Assembly: GCA_031260425.1 (NCBI GenBank)
Contig: JAIRJX010000041.1
Coordinates: 1 to 42,492 of the forward strand
DNA from: Gemmobacter sp.
GTDB lineage: Bacteria; Pseudomonadota; Alphaproteobacteria; Rhodobacterales; Rhodobacteraceae
Direction of reading: 5' to 3'
DNA length: 42,492 bases
Of this stretch, positions 24,203 to 32,484 are shown one piece after another. The notes beneath the pieces are model-generated. The model was given only the letters and a program-made list of their open reading frames with translations. It did no database searches and had not been told where the DNA came from. The stretch's first letter is position 1. Each line of letters begins with the position of its first letter. The position numbers and the translations under genes are program-made.

Positions 24203-25408
24203 TCACACCCCCTCACCACGTGGTGTGCGCCTGACCCGGAGCAGCATTCCGCCGTATTCCGCAAGGAAAAGCGCGAAGGCGAGAAGCCAGAGCATACCCG
24301 CAGCCTCCATCAGCCGGGGCCAGTCGCCGATATCGGCCAGCGGGCGGGCCAGCGCCGCCGCAAAAAGGCTCAGATAGGACAGCATCGTCCAGCGCGAAGC
24401 CGTAAGCGGGCGCCCGGTATGGCCGCGTGTGGCACGTGTCATCATCGCCAGCATCATGGTGGCGATCACGCCGACCGTCAGCACATGCAGCGCGGAGACC
24501 GGCAGGAGCACGCCCGACGCCGCCAGCGCGATAGCGACAAAGCCGAGCGGTACGAAGGCATAGGCCAGATGCAGCACCAGAAGCAGCCATTCCGCCCTTG
24601 CCGCGGTGCCGCGCCAGCGCGCCAGCCGCGCGATATTCAGCACCGAGGCGAGCAGCGCCAGCGGCACGATCCACGGCATCTCGGGCAGGGCCGCCCATGC
24701 CGTCAGCGCTATGGCCGAGCACAGGATCACCCCCATGTCGAAACCGCCATAGGCCACCGGCAGGAGGGAGACCCCGCGCCGGCTCAGCCAGTTGCGGGTG
24801 AAGCTTGGGATGACGCGGCCGCCGATGATGGTGACCAGCACCACATAGCCCGTGATGGCCGACCTGAGCCAAAGCTGCGGATCGCCGTCCAGGGCCACCG
24901 CGACATGAAAACCGACATTGCCGACAGTGATTGCCGTGACGCCGCCCAGCACTTTCAGGTCATTCCATTTGCGACCCCGCATGATCTCGCGCGTGCAAAG
25001 CCCCAGCAGGACCGGCAGGAAGGCCATATCCAGCACCGATGCAACGGGCACTCCGGTCAGCCCTGCAAGCCCCATCGCGATCCGGCCCGCAAGCCAGAGC
25101 GCCACCAGTCCGATCAGCGGCCGGCCCGAGACCGGCAGGCCGCCCGTCCAGTTCGGGATCGCGGTCAGCAGGAAGCCGGCAAGCACGGCAGGGGCGAAGC
25201 CGAAGACCATCTCATGCGCGTGCCACAGCGGCGCGCCGAAGTCGCCGCCAAGCGGCAGGCCATGGGCAAGGGCGGCCATCCACAGCGTCATCGCCAGCGC
25301 CGCCCAGAGCGCGCCGAAAAGGAAGAAGGGCCGGAAACCATAGGACCAGATCGCGGCGCCATCCGGTTTCAGGCCGCGCGGAATACGAGGGCGTCTTGAT
25401 TCGCTCAT
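24203..25408 (-). CDS. nnrS: NnrS family haem-copper membrane protein
   Basis: A 401-residue inner-membrane protein with about 12 transmembrane segments. The N-terminal SYGFRPFFLFGALWAALAM and the following PLWHAHEMVFGFAPAVLAGFLLTAIPNWTG are highly typical of NnrS, a haem- and copper-containing protein that protects against NO-derived stress in denitrifiers. The start at 25408 (MSESRRPRI) gives the family's usual N-terminus; the frame is open for another 50 codons but without similarity. It is divergent from nirK, and an NnrR-like box lies 65 bases upstream. It converges on the DUF59 gene with repeat copy C in between. Confidence 0.95.
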   Translation of the reverse strand: MSESRRPRIPRGLKPDGAAIWSYGFRPFFLFGALWAALAMTLWMAALAHGLPLGGDFGAPLWHAHEMVFGFAPAVLAGFLLTAIPNWTGGLPVSGRPLIGLVALWLAGRIAMGLAGLTGVPVASVLDMAFLPVLLGLCTREIMRGRKWNDLKVLGGVTAITVGNVGFHVAVALDGDPQLWLRSAITGYVVLVTIIGGRVIPSFTRNWLSRRGVSLLPVAYGGFDMGVILCSAIALTAWAALPEMPWIVPLALLASVLNIARLARWRGTAARAEWLLLVLHLAYAFVPLGFVAIALAASGVLLPVSALHVLTVGVIATMMLAMMTRATRGHTGRPLTASRWTMLSYLSLFAAALARPLADIGDWPRLMEAAGMLWLLAFALFLAEYGGMLLRVRRTPRGEGV

Positions 25409-25472
25409 GACGGGAACCTTTTGGTGGCAGAGGTGTTTCCCCCAACAGCTAGGGCGGAAATCTCTCCGCTCT

Positions 25473-25486
25473 TTGCGCTGCAACAA
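25473..25486 (-). promoter_or_regulatory. NnrR-like box of nnrS
   Basis: TTGCG-CTGC-AACAA differs by one base from the Rhodobacter NnrR consensus TTGCG-N4-CACAA. It lies 65 bases from the nnrS start in the divergent nnrS-nirK gap. No clear -10 for nnrS was found. Confidence 0.5.
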
Positions 25487-25513
25487 GCAAATGACCCTTT
25501 CGCCGGGCCGAGC

Positions 25514-25555
25514 TTGATCCGGCTCAACGATGGCCGCGACGGGTCGGGGTAATAT
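25514..25555 (+). promoter_or_regulatory. FNR/NnrR box and -10 of nirK
   Basis: TTGAT-CCGG-CTCAA (25514-25527) matches the FNR consensus TTGAT-N4-ATCAA at 9 of 10 positions. TAATAT (25550-25555) is a strong -10. The implied start at about 25562 puts the box centre at -41.5, the class II activator position. nirK begins at 25614. Confidence 0.75.
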
Positions 25556-25613
25556 CAACTCGACCGGAGCAGACCCGGCTCGATTTCAGAGACATGAGCG
25601 AAAGGAACCTGCC

Positions 25614-26738
25614 ATGACCTCACTTCCCGTCAGCCGCCGCACCATCCTTGCGGGTGCCGCCTTTGCCGGAGCCATGACCCAGCTTCGTCCGGGCGCCGCC
25701 GAGGCCCAGGAGGTGCTGACCCCGGCCGCTGCGACCGACATTGCCAGCCTGCCGCGCGTGAAGGTGCAACTGGTCGATCCGCCTTTCGTTCACGACCATG
25801 AGCAGGTGGCGACCGGTGGCCCGAAAGTGGTCGAATTCGAGATGAGCATCATCGAGAAGAGGATCACCCTCGACAGCAGCGGCGCGACCTACTGGGCGTC
25901 GACCTTCAACGGCACCGTGCCGGGGCCGCTGATGGTGGTGCATGAGGGTGACTATGTCGAACTGACGCTGATCAACCCCGACACCAACGAGTTGATGCAC
26001 AATATCGACTTCCACAGCTCGACCGGTGCGCTTGGTGGGGGAGGGCTGACCCAGGTGAACCCGGGCGAAAAAACCATCCTGCGCTGGAAGGCGACCAAGC
26101 CCGGCGTCTTCGTCTATCACTGCGCCCCTCCGGGCATGGTGGCGTTCCATGTGGTCTCGGGCATGAACGGCGCAATCATGGTGCTGCCGCGCGACGGGCT
26201 GAAGGGCCGTGACGGGGAGGCGGTGACCTATGACAAGGTCTACTACATCGGCGAGCAGGATTTCTACGTGCCGCGCGACGAGAACGGCAAATGGAAGGAA
26301 TATGCCAGCCCCGGCGAAAGCTATGAGGATGTTACCGCGGTGATGCGGACGCTGACGCCCACGCATGTGGTCTTCAACGGCGCGGTGGGCGCGCTGACCG
26401 GCGACAATGCGATGAAGTCGAAGGTCGGTGAGACGGTGGCCTTTGTCCATTCTCAGGCGAATCGCGACACGCGGCCTCACCTGATCGGCGGCCATGGCGA
26501 TTATGTCTGGGCGACCGGCAAGTTCAACAATCCGCCCGAGGTCGGGCTGGAGACCTGGTTCATCCCGGGCGGTGCCGGCGGCCTGATGGTTTATACCTTC
26601 CAGCAGCCAGGGATCTACGCCTATGTGAACCACAATCTGATCGAGGCTTTCGAGCTTGGCGCCGCGGGGCATGTGGTCGTTGAGGGCGAATGGAACAACG
26701 ATCTGATGATGCAGGTTCTGGCCCCGAGCCCGATCTGA
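25614..26738 (+). CDS. nirK: Copper-containing nitrite reductase
   Basis: Periplasmic trimeric enzyme that reduces nitrite to NO, 374 residues. The N-terminus [13 protein letters not shown] is a Tat-type signal. All copper ligands are present: type 1 copper by His129, Cys170, His179 and Met184; type 2 copper by His134, His169 and a His in the C-terminal domain (about 340); the catalytic Asp is 132. These positions are spaced exactly as in Alcaligenes NirK. The start at 25614 follows AAAGGAA. It is controlled by an FNR/NnrR box, is followed by nirV, and its electron donor is probably the pseudoazurin encoded at 28593. Confidence 0.98.
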   Translation: MTSLPVSRRTILAGAAFAGAMTQLRPGAAEAQEVLTPAAATDIASLPRVKVQLVDPPFVHDHEQVATGGPKVVEFEMSIIEKRITLDSSGATYWASTFNGTVPGPLMVVHEGDYVELTLINPDTNELMHNIDFHSSTGALGGGGLTQVNPGEKTILRWKATKPGVFVYHCAPPGMVAFHVVSGMNGAIMVLPRDGLKGRDGEAVTYDKVYYIGEQDFYVPRDENGKWKEYASPGESYEDVTAVMRTLTPTHVVFNGAVGALTGDNAMKSKVGETVAFVHSQANRDTRPHLIGGHGDYVWATGKFNNPPEVGLETWFIPGGAGGLMVYTFQQPGIYAYVNHNLIEAFELGAAGHVVVEGEWNNDLMMQVLAPSPI

Positions 26739-26788
26739 CGGCTCGATAGGGGCGGGGCGATCCTGACCCCGCCTCAGGGAGCCGGACC

Positions 26789-26826
26789 CGGCCCGCCGCA
26801 GCGGCAAGGCTGCGACGGGCCGCTTT
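26789..26826 (+). terminator. Nested hairpin between nirK and nirV
   Basis: CGGCCCG (26789-26795) pairs with CGGGCCG (26816-26822), and inside it CGCAGC (26797-26802) pairs with GCTGCG (26809-26814), followed by CTTT. It may terminate part of the nirK transcription or protect the nirK message while allowing lower nirV expression. Confidence 0.55.
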
Positions 26827-26843
26827 GACCCAGGGGATCCACC

Positions 26844-27668
26844 ATGCGTCGCACCGCCCTGTTTCTGACCGTTGCGGCAGTATCCGTCACCGGCATCGCG
26901 CTGGTCGCGTCCTATCTGCTGATGCCGGAGGCGAAACCGGCAGTGGGCATTCCGGCGCTGGTGCGGCTGGAGCCTGCGCCTTTCCTCCATCGGCTGGATG
27001 GCGACTGGCAGCGCGGCGGGCTTCCCGCCGATGCGCCGCTGGCCCTGGTCTCGATCCCCGCGCCGGTCGATATCATGGCAACTGCGGTCAGCAATGGCCA
27101 GTGGCAGGTCTGTGTCACGGCCGGGGCCTGTGCCGTTCCGGGCAGCGGGATGGACAATCCCGACCTGCCGGTCACGGAGGTGAACTGGTATGATGCCAAA
27201 GCTTATGCCGCCTGGCTTTCCGACGCGACCGGTGAGACCTGGCGGCTGCCAACCGATGTCGAATGGGCCCATGCTGCGGCCGAGATGTTTCGTGACGATG
27301 CGCTGGGGGTGGAGAGCGATCCGAACAACCCTGCCGCGCTGTGGCTCGCGGAATATGCGGTGGAATCGGCGCGAAGCCGCGATCTCGACCGCGAAATCCG
27401 CCCGGTCGGCAGCCTGAATGTCAACTCGCTGGGCGTTCATGACATAGGCGGCGCAGTCTGGGAATGGACCTCGACCTGCCTGCGCCGGGGCGAGATCGAC
27501 GCCGCGGGCAACATCCTGCGCGAAGCCGACAGTTGCGGGATCTACATTGCGGAGGGACTGCACCGCGCCGCCATAACCGATTTTGTCCGCGATCCGAAAT
27601 CTGGCGGCTGTTCGGTCGGTGTGCCGCCCGCCAATCTGGGGGTCCGCCTGGTGCGCGAAACCGGCTGA
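26844..27668 (+). CDS. nirV: NirV, SUMF1/formylglycine-generating-enzyme-like protein
   Basis: A 274-residue protein with an N-terminal membrane anchor or signal (about 4-25) and a C-type-lectin-like SUMF1 fold: PVTEVNWYDAKAYAAWLSDATGETWRLPTDVEWAHAA (about 111-147), then VHDIGGAVWEWTSTCLR and a C-terminal GVRLVRETG, as expected. NirV is the usual partner downstream of nirK in Rhodobacter. Its biochemical role is not known; it is dispensable for nitrite reductase activity in reported cases. The start at 26844 follows the nirK-nirV hairpin by about 20 bases. Confidence 0.93.
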   Translation: MRRTALFLTVAAVSVTGIALVASYLLMPEAKPAVGIPALVRLEPAPFLHRLDGDWQRGGLPADAPLALVSIPAPVDIMATAVSNGQWQVCVTAGACAVPGSGMDNPDLPVTEVNWYDAKAYAAWLSDATGETWRLPTDVEWAHAAAEMFRDDALGVESDPNNPAALWLAEYAVESARSRDLDREIRPVGSLNVNSLGVHDIGGAVWEWTSTCLRRGEIDAAGNILREADSCGIYIAEGLHRAAITDFVRDPKSGGCSVGVPPANLGVRLVRETG

Positions 27669-27755
27669 GGGCTGCCCCGGTCTGCCAATTTGGACGGGGA
27701 TGAAGACAACGCTTTGCTTTTGCCTCATTTTGCGGCACCGAAGGGGAAGGTCGGA

Positions 27756-28463
27756 GTGAAGGCGCAAAGCGTAGTGATCGACATCTCCCTTGTGCGAAAT
27801 CTTCCGCTGTTCCGAAAGATGGAACCGGCAGCGCTGGCGCGTCTGATGACGCGTGCGACACCGCAGCGGATTCTTCCGGGCGATACGGTTTTCGAACAGG
27901 GCGGCGAGGCGGTTGCCTTCTATCTTCTGCTGCATGGCAGGCTGAAGGTCAGCCAGGTCACGCCCGATGGCCAGCAGGTCATGGTACGGGTGGTGCATCC
28001 CGGCGATCTCTTCGGCTTCGCCCGTGCGCTGGCGCGGCCCGATTATCCCGGCACTGCGAAGGCCGCCGTGGATTCGCTGGTCATCTCCTGGCCGATGGCC
28101 GATTGGGATGCGGTGGTCGAGAACAATCCCCGCCTTGCGATCAATGCGATGCAGACCATCGGCCAGCGGCTGGACGAGGCCCATACCCGTCTGCGCGAGA
28201 TGTCCACCCAGGAGGTGGAGCGCCGCGTTGCCCATGCCGTGTTGCGGCTGGCCGAGAAGGCGGGCCGGATCGAGGGGGCGGGAACCCGGATCGATTTCCC
28301 GATCACCCGTCAGGATATTGCCGAGATGACCGGCACCACGCTGCATACCGTGTCACGGCTTCTTTCGGCCTGGGAGGGGCGGGGGCTGGTCGAGGGCGGG
28401 CGGCAGAAGCTTACCGTCACCGATGCCGAGGGCCTCTCACGGATCGCCGATCCCGAGGGCTGA
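27756..28463 (+). CDS. Crp/Fnr-family regulator, cysteine-free
   Basis: A 235-residue regulator with an N-terminal cyclic-nucleotide-binding-like domain (about 12-125), a dimer helix (about 128-160) and a C-terminal winged HTH, ITRQDIAEMTGTTLHTVSRLLSAWEGRGLV (about 187-217). There is no cysteine anywhere, so it cannot carry the FNR oxygen-sensing Fe-S cluster. The start is taken as GTG at 27756, behind a strong AAGGGGAAGG ribosome site; no ATG fits. It differs clearly from the NnrR-type protein at 29753 in its HTH. Its place right after nirV and before pseudoazurin suggests a denitrification or redox role, but the ligand is unknown. Confidence 0.88.
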   Translation: MKAQSVVIDISLVRNLPLFRKMEPAALARLMTRATPQRILPGDTVFEQGGEAVAFYLLLHGRLKVSQVTPDGQQVMVRVVHPGDLFGFARALARPDYPGTAKAAVDSLVISWPMADWDAVVENNPRLAINAMQTIGQRLDEAHTRLREMSTQEVERRVAHAVLRLAEKAGRIEGAGTRIDFPITRQDIAEMTGTTLHTVSRLLSAWEGRGLVEGGRQKLTVTDAEGLSRIADPEG

Positions 28464-28504
28464 GCGCCGGGGCCGTGCAATAAAGATGTTTCTTGCGTAA
28501 CTCC

Positions 28505-28545
28505 TTGCGATTGCGCAAAGTCGGATCTGCGGATCCGGATTAGAT
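28505..28545 (+). promoter_or_regulatory. NnrR box and -10 of the pseudoazurin gene
   Basis: A perfect palindrome TTGCG-ATTG-CGCAA (28505-28518) is close to the Rhodobacter NnrR consensus TTGCG-N4-CACAA. TTAGAT (28540-28545) is a plausible -10, which puts the box centre near -41.5. The gene starts at 28593. Confidence 0.7.
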
Positions 28546-28592
28546 CCTTTCTTGACGGATCGGCACATGATCCGCATGACCGGAGATCTGAC

Positions 28593-29051
28593 ATGAATTT
28601 TGCCACCCTTCTTGCCGCCCCTGCCTTCGCCCTCGCCATGGCCGGAGCCTCTCTTGCTGCGGAGCATGAGGTCCAGATGCTGAACAAGGGGGACGCCGGC
28701 GCCATGGTGTTCGCCCCCCCCTTCGTGAAGGCCGAACCGGGCGATACCATCCACTTCGTCCCGACCGACAAAAGCCACAATGTCGAGGCGATCAAGGATA
28801 TCCTGCCCGAGGGCGTCGAGCCATTCAAAAGCGCGATCAACGAGGAATATACGCTGACCGTCACCGAGCCCGGCCTTTACGGCGTGAAATGCACACCGCA
28901 CTTCGCCATGGGTATGGTGGCGCTGATCCAGGTTGGGGATGAGCCCGCCAATCTGGACGCCGCGAAAACCGCCAAGCTGCCGAAGAAGGCGCGTGAGCGG
29001 ATGGATGCAGCCGTCGCCGGGCTGGAGGCGGCCGAAGCCACGGTCGAGTGA
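28593..29051 (+). CDS. Pseudoazurin
   Basis: Small periplasmic blue copper protein of 152 residues that carries electrons to NirK. A signal peptide is cleaved after about residue 22-23 (SLAA). The type 1 copper ligands are His62 (SHNVE), Cys100, His103 and Met108 ([10 protein letters not shown]), all spaced exactly as in known pseudoazurins. The C-terminus has a longer Ala/Lys/Glu helix than some members. The start lies 48 bases after the -10 and follows CCGGAGA. It is the likely electron donor for NirK and perhaps other periplasmic reductases. Confidence 0.97.
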   Translation: MNFATLLAAPAFALAMAGASLAAEHEVQMLNKGDAGAMVFAPPFVKAEPGDTIHFVPTDKSHNVEAIKDILPEGVEPFKSAINEEYTLTVTEPGLYGVKCTPHFAMGMVALIQVGDEPANLDAAKTAKLPKKARERMDAAVAGLEAAEATVE

Positions 29052-29057
29052 TCCGTT

Positions 29058-29723
29058 TCAGGGGAGCGGCGAAACCCCGATGACGTGCGGATGGGCGGCA
29101 AGAATTGCCGCCCATAGTGCTGCCCAGAGGATCAGGCGCGGCCAGGACAGAGCGGGGATGATCCGCAGGGGCCGGGGCAGGTTCGGGCTGTGGGCGGCGA
29201 GGCGGCTCCAGTCGGCGGGTCCCGTTTCCCGCCGCCGCCGCTGATCCAGCATCGGAATGCCCAGAAGGCAGAAGACCGCGAAAGCCGCGAAGAGAATGAC
29301 ATGCGCCAGATCGCCGTTGACCAGCAGATGCGCCGACGACCACAGGATGAGCGCCCACAGGAGCGGATGGCGCACGACGCCGGCAATGCCGGGCCGTTCG
29401 GGATCGAAGCCGGTGCGGCGTCCGCCGAAGCTCAGCGGATTGGGGGCGCCAAGCGCCAGCGCCGGCAGCAGCAAAGCCGCAGGCATCACCAGATTGGTCG
29501 TCCATCGCATCCAGGGGTATTGTGGCCAGATCTCGATATAAGGCGCGCGGCCTGCTGCAACGATCACCCAGATCAGCGTCAGGGCCGAGAGAGCGCCGAA
29601 TACCGCGCCAAAGCCTCTCCGCCCGAGCCGGGCCTTGGCCCGAGCCTTGATCGCAGGGTTCGCGGGCAGCGCATGACTTGCGAAGAAAGCCGCCAGCGCC
29701 GCACCGAAATTCAGCCATTCCAT
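29058..29723 (-). CDS. nnrU: NnrU family membrane protein
   Basis: A 221-residue inner-membrane protein with about 6 hydrophobic segments. It opens with WLNFGAALAAFFASHALPANP and contains TGFDPERPGIAGVVRHPLLWALILWSSAHLLVNGD, the usual NnrU/isoprenylcysteine-methyltransferase-like pattern. NnrU proteins accompany NO-related genes in many denitrifiers; their function is undefined, although a related family is linked to NO reductase activity. It is divergent from the nnrR gene, with only 29 bases between the two starts, and faces the 3' end of the pseudoazurin gene with a gap of 6 bases. Confidence 0.93.
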   Translation of the reverse strand: MEWLNFGAALAAFFASHALPANPAIKARAKARLGRRGFGAVFGALSALTLIWVIVAAGRAPYIEIWPQYPWMRWTTNLVMPAALLLPALALGAPNPLSFGGRRTGFDPERPGIAGVVRHPLLWALILWSSAHLLVNGDLAHVILFAAFAVFCLLGIPMLDQRRRRETGPADWSRLAAHSPNLPRPLRIIPALSWPRLILWAALWAAILAAHPHVIGVSPLP

Positions 29724-29752
29724 CCCTGATCGCCCTGCCCGAAAGGCTCGCC

Positions 29753-30469
29753 ATGATGCGCCAGACCCTGACCCCGCTCCATCGTCGGATCGCCTGCCAG
29801 TCGCGGCTCTTCGCCAGCCTGCCGCCCGATATCGCGGACCGGCTGCTTGACCTTGCCCAGGTCAGGCGGCTCCGGCGTGGGCAGGCGCTGTTTCATCACG
29901 GCGATACTGCCCACGCCATCCATATCGTCACCGAGGGCTGGGTGAAACTCTACCGTATAGCCCCGAACGGTGCCGAGGCGGTTGTGGGGGTGATGACCCG
30001 CGGCCAGAGCTTCGGTGAGCCGATCGCGCTGCGCCGCGCCGCCTATCCGGTGTCGGCCGAGGCCACGACCAGCGCCGAATTGCTGGCGGTTCCGGCCCAG
30101 GCATTCCTCGATCTGCTCCATGCCCATCCGGAAACCGCGATCTCGGTTCTTTCGGCCACCTTCCTGCATCTTCAGGGGCTGGTCGAACAGATAGAGCAGT
30201 TGAAGGCCCGGTCCGGCGCGCAGCGCGTGGCCGATTTCCTGCTGGAGCTTTGCCCCGAGGGTGTCGAAAGCGCCACCGTGATCCTGCCCTATGACAAGGC
30301 GCTGATCGCCGGGCGTCTGGGAATGAAGCCCGAGAGCCTGAGCCGCGCCTTTGCGCGATTGCGCGATTTCGGGGTGAAGGTGAACCAGACCAGCGCGGCG
30401 ATCGCCTCGGTCACGCAGTTGCGCGGCCTGGCGGATGATGACGGATCCGCCCTCAGCCGTGCAATCTGA
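29753..30469 (+). CDS. nnrR: NnrR/DNR-type Crp/Fnr regulator (NO-responsive)
   Basis: A 238-residue regulator with a cNMP-binding-like domain (about 20-125), a long dimer helix and a C-terminal HTH, LPYDKALIAGRLGMKPESLSRAFARLRDFGV (about 182-212), which is the DNR/NnrR form rather than the FNR form. It lacks the four Cys cluster of FNR. Such proteins turn on nir, nor and nnr genes when NO is present. The boxes found upstream of nirK, nnrS, norC, pseudoazurin and the 21652 operon are candidate targets. A second ATG lies at 29756. It converges on norD. Confidence 0.88.
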   Translation: MMRQTLTPLHRRIACQSRLFASLPPDIADRLLDLAQVRRLRRGQALFHHGDTAHAIHIVTEGWVKLYRIAPNGAEAVVGVMTRGQSFGEPIALRRAAYPVSAEATTSAELLAVPAQAFLDLLHAHPETAISVLSATFLHLQGLVEQIEQLKARSGAQRVADFLLELCPEGVESATVILPYDKALIAGRLGMKPESLSRAFARLRDFGVKVNQTSAAIASVTQLRGLADDDGSALSRAI

Positions 30470-30494
30470 GGATCGGCGCGCCGCGCCCCGATCC
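30470..30494 (+). terminator. Hairpin after nnrR
   Basis: GGATCGG (30470-30476) pairs with CCGATCC (30488-30494), with a GC-rich loop. It begins right after the nnrR stop. There is no strong U tract, so it may act weakly, possibly on both strands between nnrR and norD. Confidence 0.5.
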
Positions 30495-30558
30495 GCAGTG
30501 CCTTTATCGGGCTGGCCCGCCGCGAAGCCCGGCTCTGCCGGAAGGCCGGCCGTGCGCA

Positions 30559-32481
30559 TCACAGCACCAACTGGCGGTAGATCTCGGGCAGTGCCGTGAT
30601 CAGCCGGTCAGGTTCGCGGATCACCTGAAAGCCGCCTTGGCCGAAGATCCTCGGGAACCAGCTTTGCGCGTCGTGGTCTATGGTGATGCCGAAGACCGCA
30701 TGTCCCGCGCGCCGTGCCTCGCGCACCGCCATTGCGCTATCCTCGATGCCGTGCCGACCCTCATAATGATCAAGGTCATTGGGCTTGCCATCGGTGATCA
30801 CGATCAGAAGCCGCCGCGCGCGCGCCTCCTCCGAGAGGCCCCATGCGGCATGGCGGATCGCGGCGCCGAGGCGAGTATAGAAGCCGGGGCGCAGCGCGTG
30901 GATTCGGGCCTCGATCCGCGGTCCCATCGGCGCGTCAAACCCTTTGCAGTCATGGATCCAGACCCGGTCGCGCTTCAGCGACGAAAAGCCCTGGATCGCG
31001 AAACGGTCGCCGCAGGCGTCGAGCCCCCAGGCCAGCGCGGTCAGTGCCTCGCGTGCGATCTCGATGACCGGGCGGCCCGTCACGACACTTTCGGTGGAGC
31101 GTGAGACATCCATCAGGATCGAGACGGCGAGGTCGCGTTTTTCGGGCCGCGTCTGTTGCCAGATCCGGCCCGACCCGCGCCCGGTCGCGCGCAGATCGGC
31201 GATGGAGCGCAGCGCGGCGTCAAGGTCAAGCTCCTCGCCGTCGGGTTGCGCATGGCGGATCAGCCTTGCGGGCCGCAGCGCCTCGAACTGGCGCTTCACG
31301 GCGCGGATGCGGCGGCGCGCGGCCTCGTCGGTGATACCGGCATAGTCCGGTGCGGGTTCCACCGGCGCGGCCAGCACGCGGCAGTGATCGGGCAGGTAAA
31401 CCCCGCTCCGCGCCTCCCATTCCGGATAGGTGAAGGCCCCTGCGATCCGCTCGCGGTCCACGTCCTCGGGGGCCAGGTCGAGATGCAGCTTCAGTCGGGT
31501 CGCCGGGGCTTTCGAGATCTGCCCGAGCACCACCTCCTCATGGTCTTCGGCCGCTTTCTTCGCGTTATCGAGATCGTCATCCTCCACGCGGCGATTGATG
31601 TTCATCATCTCGGCCCAAGACAGCATGGCCTCGAATTTGTAAAGGATGATGCTGTCGCGCCGTTCGGCCTGATCGGCCTTCATCCGGCGTGCCTTGCGGG
31701 CTGCGCCATTGCCGGCCTCCTCGGGGGTGCCGTGGGTCGGCAGGCTCGCAACCTCTGCCGGGTTGGCTTGCATGCGTCCGCCCAGATCGGGCCAGAGCGG
31801 CACCGGCAGCATGGGGCGATAGCCTTTCGGCGCACGCCAATGGGCCGGCGGGTCGGCATATTGCGCCAGCAGCGCTGCTTCGGGCGCGGCAGGATCGCCG
31901 AGCAGGTGGCGCACCAGCGCCTCGATCTGCGCTTCGGTACCGCGCAGGGCAGGGCGCTGGCGTTGCGCCAGATGCTCTGCCGCCAGCCGCTGCCAGATCG
32001 GGCGCAGGCCCGGCGCGGCGGCAAGTGCGGCGTCGGTCATCACCACGCCCGCCGCAATCGTGGCGAGATCGGCGCGGAGAGGATCCGCCTCGGCCCGCAC
32101 GGGCGGCGCATGGGCCGAAGCCGCCGCAAGCCAGAGGTAAAGCGCCTCGTTATCCTCGCGCGCCGGAAAGACCGCGAGCTCTACCGGCAGGCGCAGGGCC
32201 TCGCCGTCAAAGCTTGCGCGCGCGACGTGATCGGCACCGGCGGCCAGCCAGCGCCGCCAGGAAACCCGGTGGCGGCCGATCTGATCGGCGACCGGTTTCA
32301 GCTCGACATCCTGTCCGCCGCCAAGTCCGCGGAACAGCACCGCAATCCGACCCCGCATCACCTCGAACCGGACGGCGGCCTCGGGGAAACGCGGATCCGG
32401 GTCCAGCTTCGCGGCGAGGCGGTGCCAGAGCTTGCCGACGGTCTCCTCCGGCTCCCAGGGCGTGAGGTCGAGCCGCGCCAT
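30559..32481 (-). CDS. norD: Nitric oxide reductase maturation protein NorD
   Basis: A 640-residue cytoplasmic protein with a C-terminal von Willebrand A domain (about 440-640). The metal site is DVSRS (DxSxS) in AVSILMDVSRSTES, followed by a Thr in FYTRLGAA and ITDGKPND. NorD works with the MoxR-type ATPase NorQ, probably to insert the non-haem iron into NorB. The N-terminal two thirds are typical of NorD, with a charged helical region around VEDDDLDNAKKAAEDHEE. It starts 3 bases after norQ, so norC-norB-norQ-norD form one message. norE and norF are not present here. Confidence 0.95.
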   Translation of the reverse strand: MARLDLTPWEPEETVGKLWHRLAAKLDPDPRFPEAAVRFEVMRGRIAVLFRGLGGGQDVELKPVADQIGRHRVSWRRWLAAGADHVARASFDGEALRLPVELAVFPAREDNEALYLWLAAASAHAPPVRAEADPLRADLATIAAGVVMTDAALAAAPGLRPIWQRLAAEHLAQRQRPALRGTEAQIEALVRHLLGDPAAPEAALLAQYADPPAHWRAPKGYRPMLPVPLWPDLGGRMQANPAEVASLPTHGTPEEAGNGAARKARRMKADQAERRDSIILYKFEAMLSWAEMMNINRRVEDDDLDNAKKAAEDHEEVVLGQISKAPATRLKLHLDLAPEDVDRERIAGAFTYPEWEARSGVYLPDHCRVLAAPVEPAPDYAGITDEAARRRIRAVKRQFEALRPARLIRHAQPDGEELDLDAALRSIADLRATGRGSGRIWQQTRPEKRDLAVSILMDVSRSTESVVTGRPVIEIAREALTALAWGLDACGDRFAIQGFSSLKRDRVWIHDCKGFDAPMGPRIEARIHALRPGFYTRLGAAIRHAAWGLSEEARARRLLIVITDGKPNDLDHYEGRHGIEDSAMAVREARRAGHAVFGITIDHDAQSWFPRIFGQGGFQVIREPDRLITALPEIYRQLVL

Positions 32482-32484
32482 GGC

